DNA of 57,304 bases, taken from contig NZ_UXAV01000043.1 in NCBI RefSeq assembly GCF_900609045.1, forward strand, positions 1-57,304. Reading direction: 5' to 3'. This stretch comes from Filibacter tadaridae (GTDB taxonomy: Bacteria > Bacillota > Bacilli > Bacillales_A > Planococcaceae). The position numbers and the translations under genes were made by a program. Below are positions 57,062 through 57,304 of this stretch, piece by piece (position 1 is the stretch's first letter; each line of letters begins with the position of its first letter). The notes beneath the pieces are model-generated. The model was not told the origin of the DNA. It made no database searches and worked only from the letters and a program-made list of their open reading frames with translations.

Positions 57062-57304
57062 GCCTGTCGCGTCTTAGCAGGTCCCTTTCGCTTTTCATTG
57101 TCTAGCTACAGGCGCCAGACGCTCGGGTCATAAGTCATTTTGCTGTGGTGGCTGAAGTACGCCTCCTCGCAAACTGTCTTATGCCTGTCGCGTCTTAGCA
57201 GGCGCCTTTCGCTTTTCATTGTCTAGCTACAGGCGCCAGACGCTCGGGTCATAAGTCATTTTGCTGTGGTGGCTGAAGTACGCCTCCTCGCAAACTGTCT
57301 TATG
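57062..57304. repeat. tandem repeat, family B copy 2, two 121-bp units, runs off the window
   Basis: Units 57062-57182 and 57183-57304 are almost identical (one visible difference, GCAGGTCCC against GCAGGCGCC). Each holds CTTTTCATTGTCTAGCTACA, GGCGCCAGACGCTCGGGTCA, TAAGTC, a central GCTGTGGTGGCTGAAGTACG stretch and GTCTTAT. The CTCGGGTCATAAG ... CTTATGCCTGTCG pair is shared with 45019-45176. The window ends at what would be the start of a third unit. Confidence 0.9.

Noticed and set aside
57062..57304. Tandem repeats as a CRISPR array
   Set aside because: Units are 121 bp and adjacent, with no unique spacers and no cas genes nearby.

Overview
The window looks like chromosome of a spore-forming, low-GC Gram-positive of the Planococcaceae, most like Sporosarcina or a close relative. 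The evidence is the 5' end of a Bacilli-type 16S rRNA at the left edge, a sporulation gene (yunB), SufCDSUB iron-sulfur assembly, a seven-gene Mrp antiporter, and a gene order that follows the Bacillus subtilis yug-yux-yuf-mrp-yui-yum-yut-yun-yur-yus arc. The window starts inside an rRNA gene and ends inside a tandem repeat, so both edges are places where an assembly tends to break.

Layout. 1-510: 16S 5' end (minus strand) with leader and promoters. 509-4840: DMT exporter, MgtC-CDF pair, iron-type alcohol dehydrogenase (yugJ), yuzA. 4886-10476: arginine/ornithine catabolic block rocG-rocD-rocA with a divergent RocR-like regulator. 10512-15515: yugI, then an ECF sigma factor, a one-pass membrane partner, and a large paralogue in which both parts are fused. 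15646-24642: 11-helix-type NSS transporter, yugE, patB, a small membrane protein, cyclophilin, yuxJ, pbpD, yufK and a DUF1646 membrane protein. 24889-30655: mrpABCDEFG. 30704-40863: Tyr/Gly-rich protein, pepA, yuiD, yuiB, yumB, yutM, yutI, yuzD, yutJ, yuzB, yutF, yutE, yutD, lipA. 41009-44750: NSS transporter with a 35-residue MetS-like subunit missed by ordinary ORF length cut-offs, then an NhaC-family transporter behind a lysine riboswitch. 45171-57027: yunB, yunD, sufBUSDC, a dicarboxylate/amino-acid symporter and metQPN.

How the genes work together. RocD, RocA and RocG turn ornithine into glutamate and then 2-oxoglutarate. Sodium handling is a theme: Mrp exports Na+, while two NSS carriers, a DAACS symporter and the NhaC-type carrier probably spend the gradient. 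Two type-II NADH dehydrogenase-like proteins (YumB, YutJ) sit near iron-sulfur carriers (YutM, YutI), lipoyl synthase and the Suf machine; a near-perfect Rex operator overlaps the yutJ promoter.

Most unusual points: (1) a sigma/membrane-sensor gene pair beside a fused paralogue of both; (2) a RocR whose AAA+ domain has lost GAFTGA, Walker B, the sensor-I Asn and the likely Arg finger, facing a rocA promoter of sigma-A rather than sigma-54 type; (3) several families of palindromic intergenic repeats, one with an internally deleted copy; (4) a yunD terminator hairpin that contains the yunB ribosome binding site.
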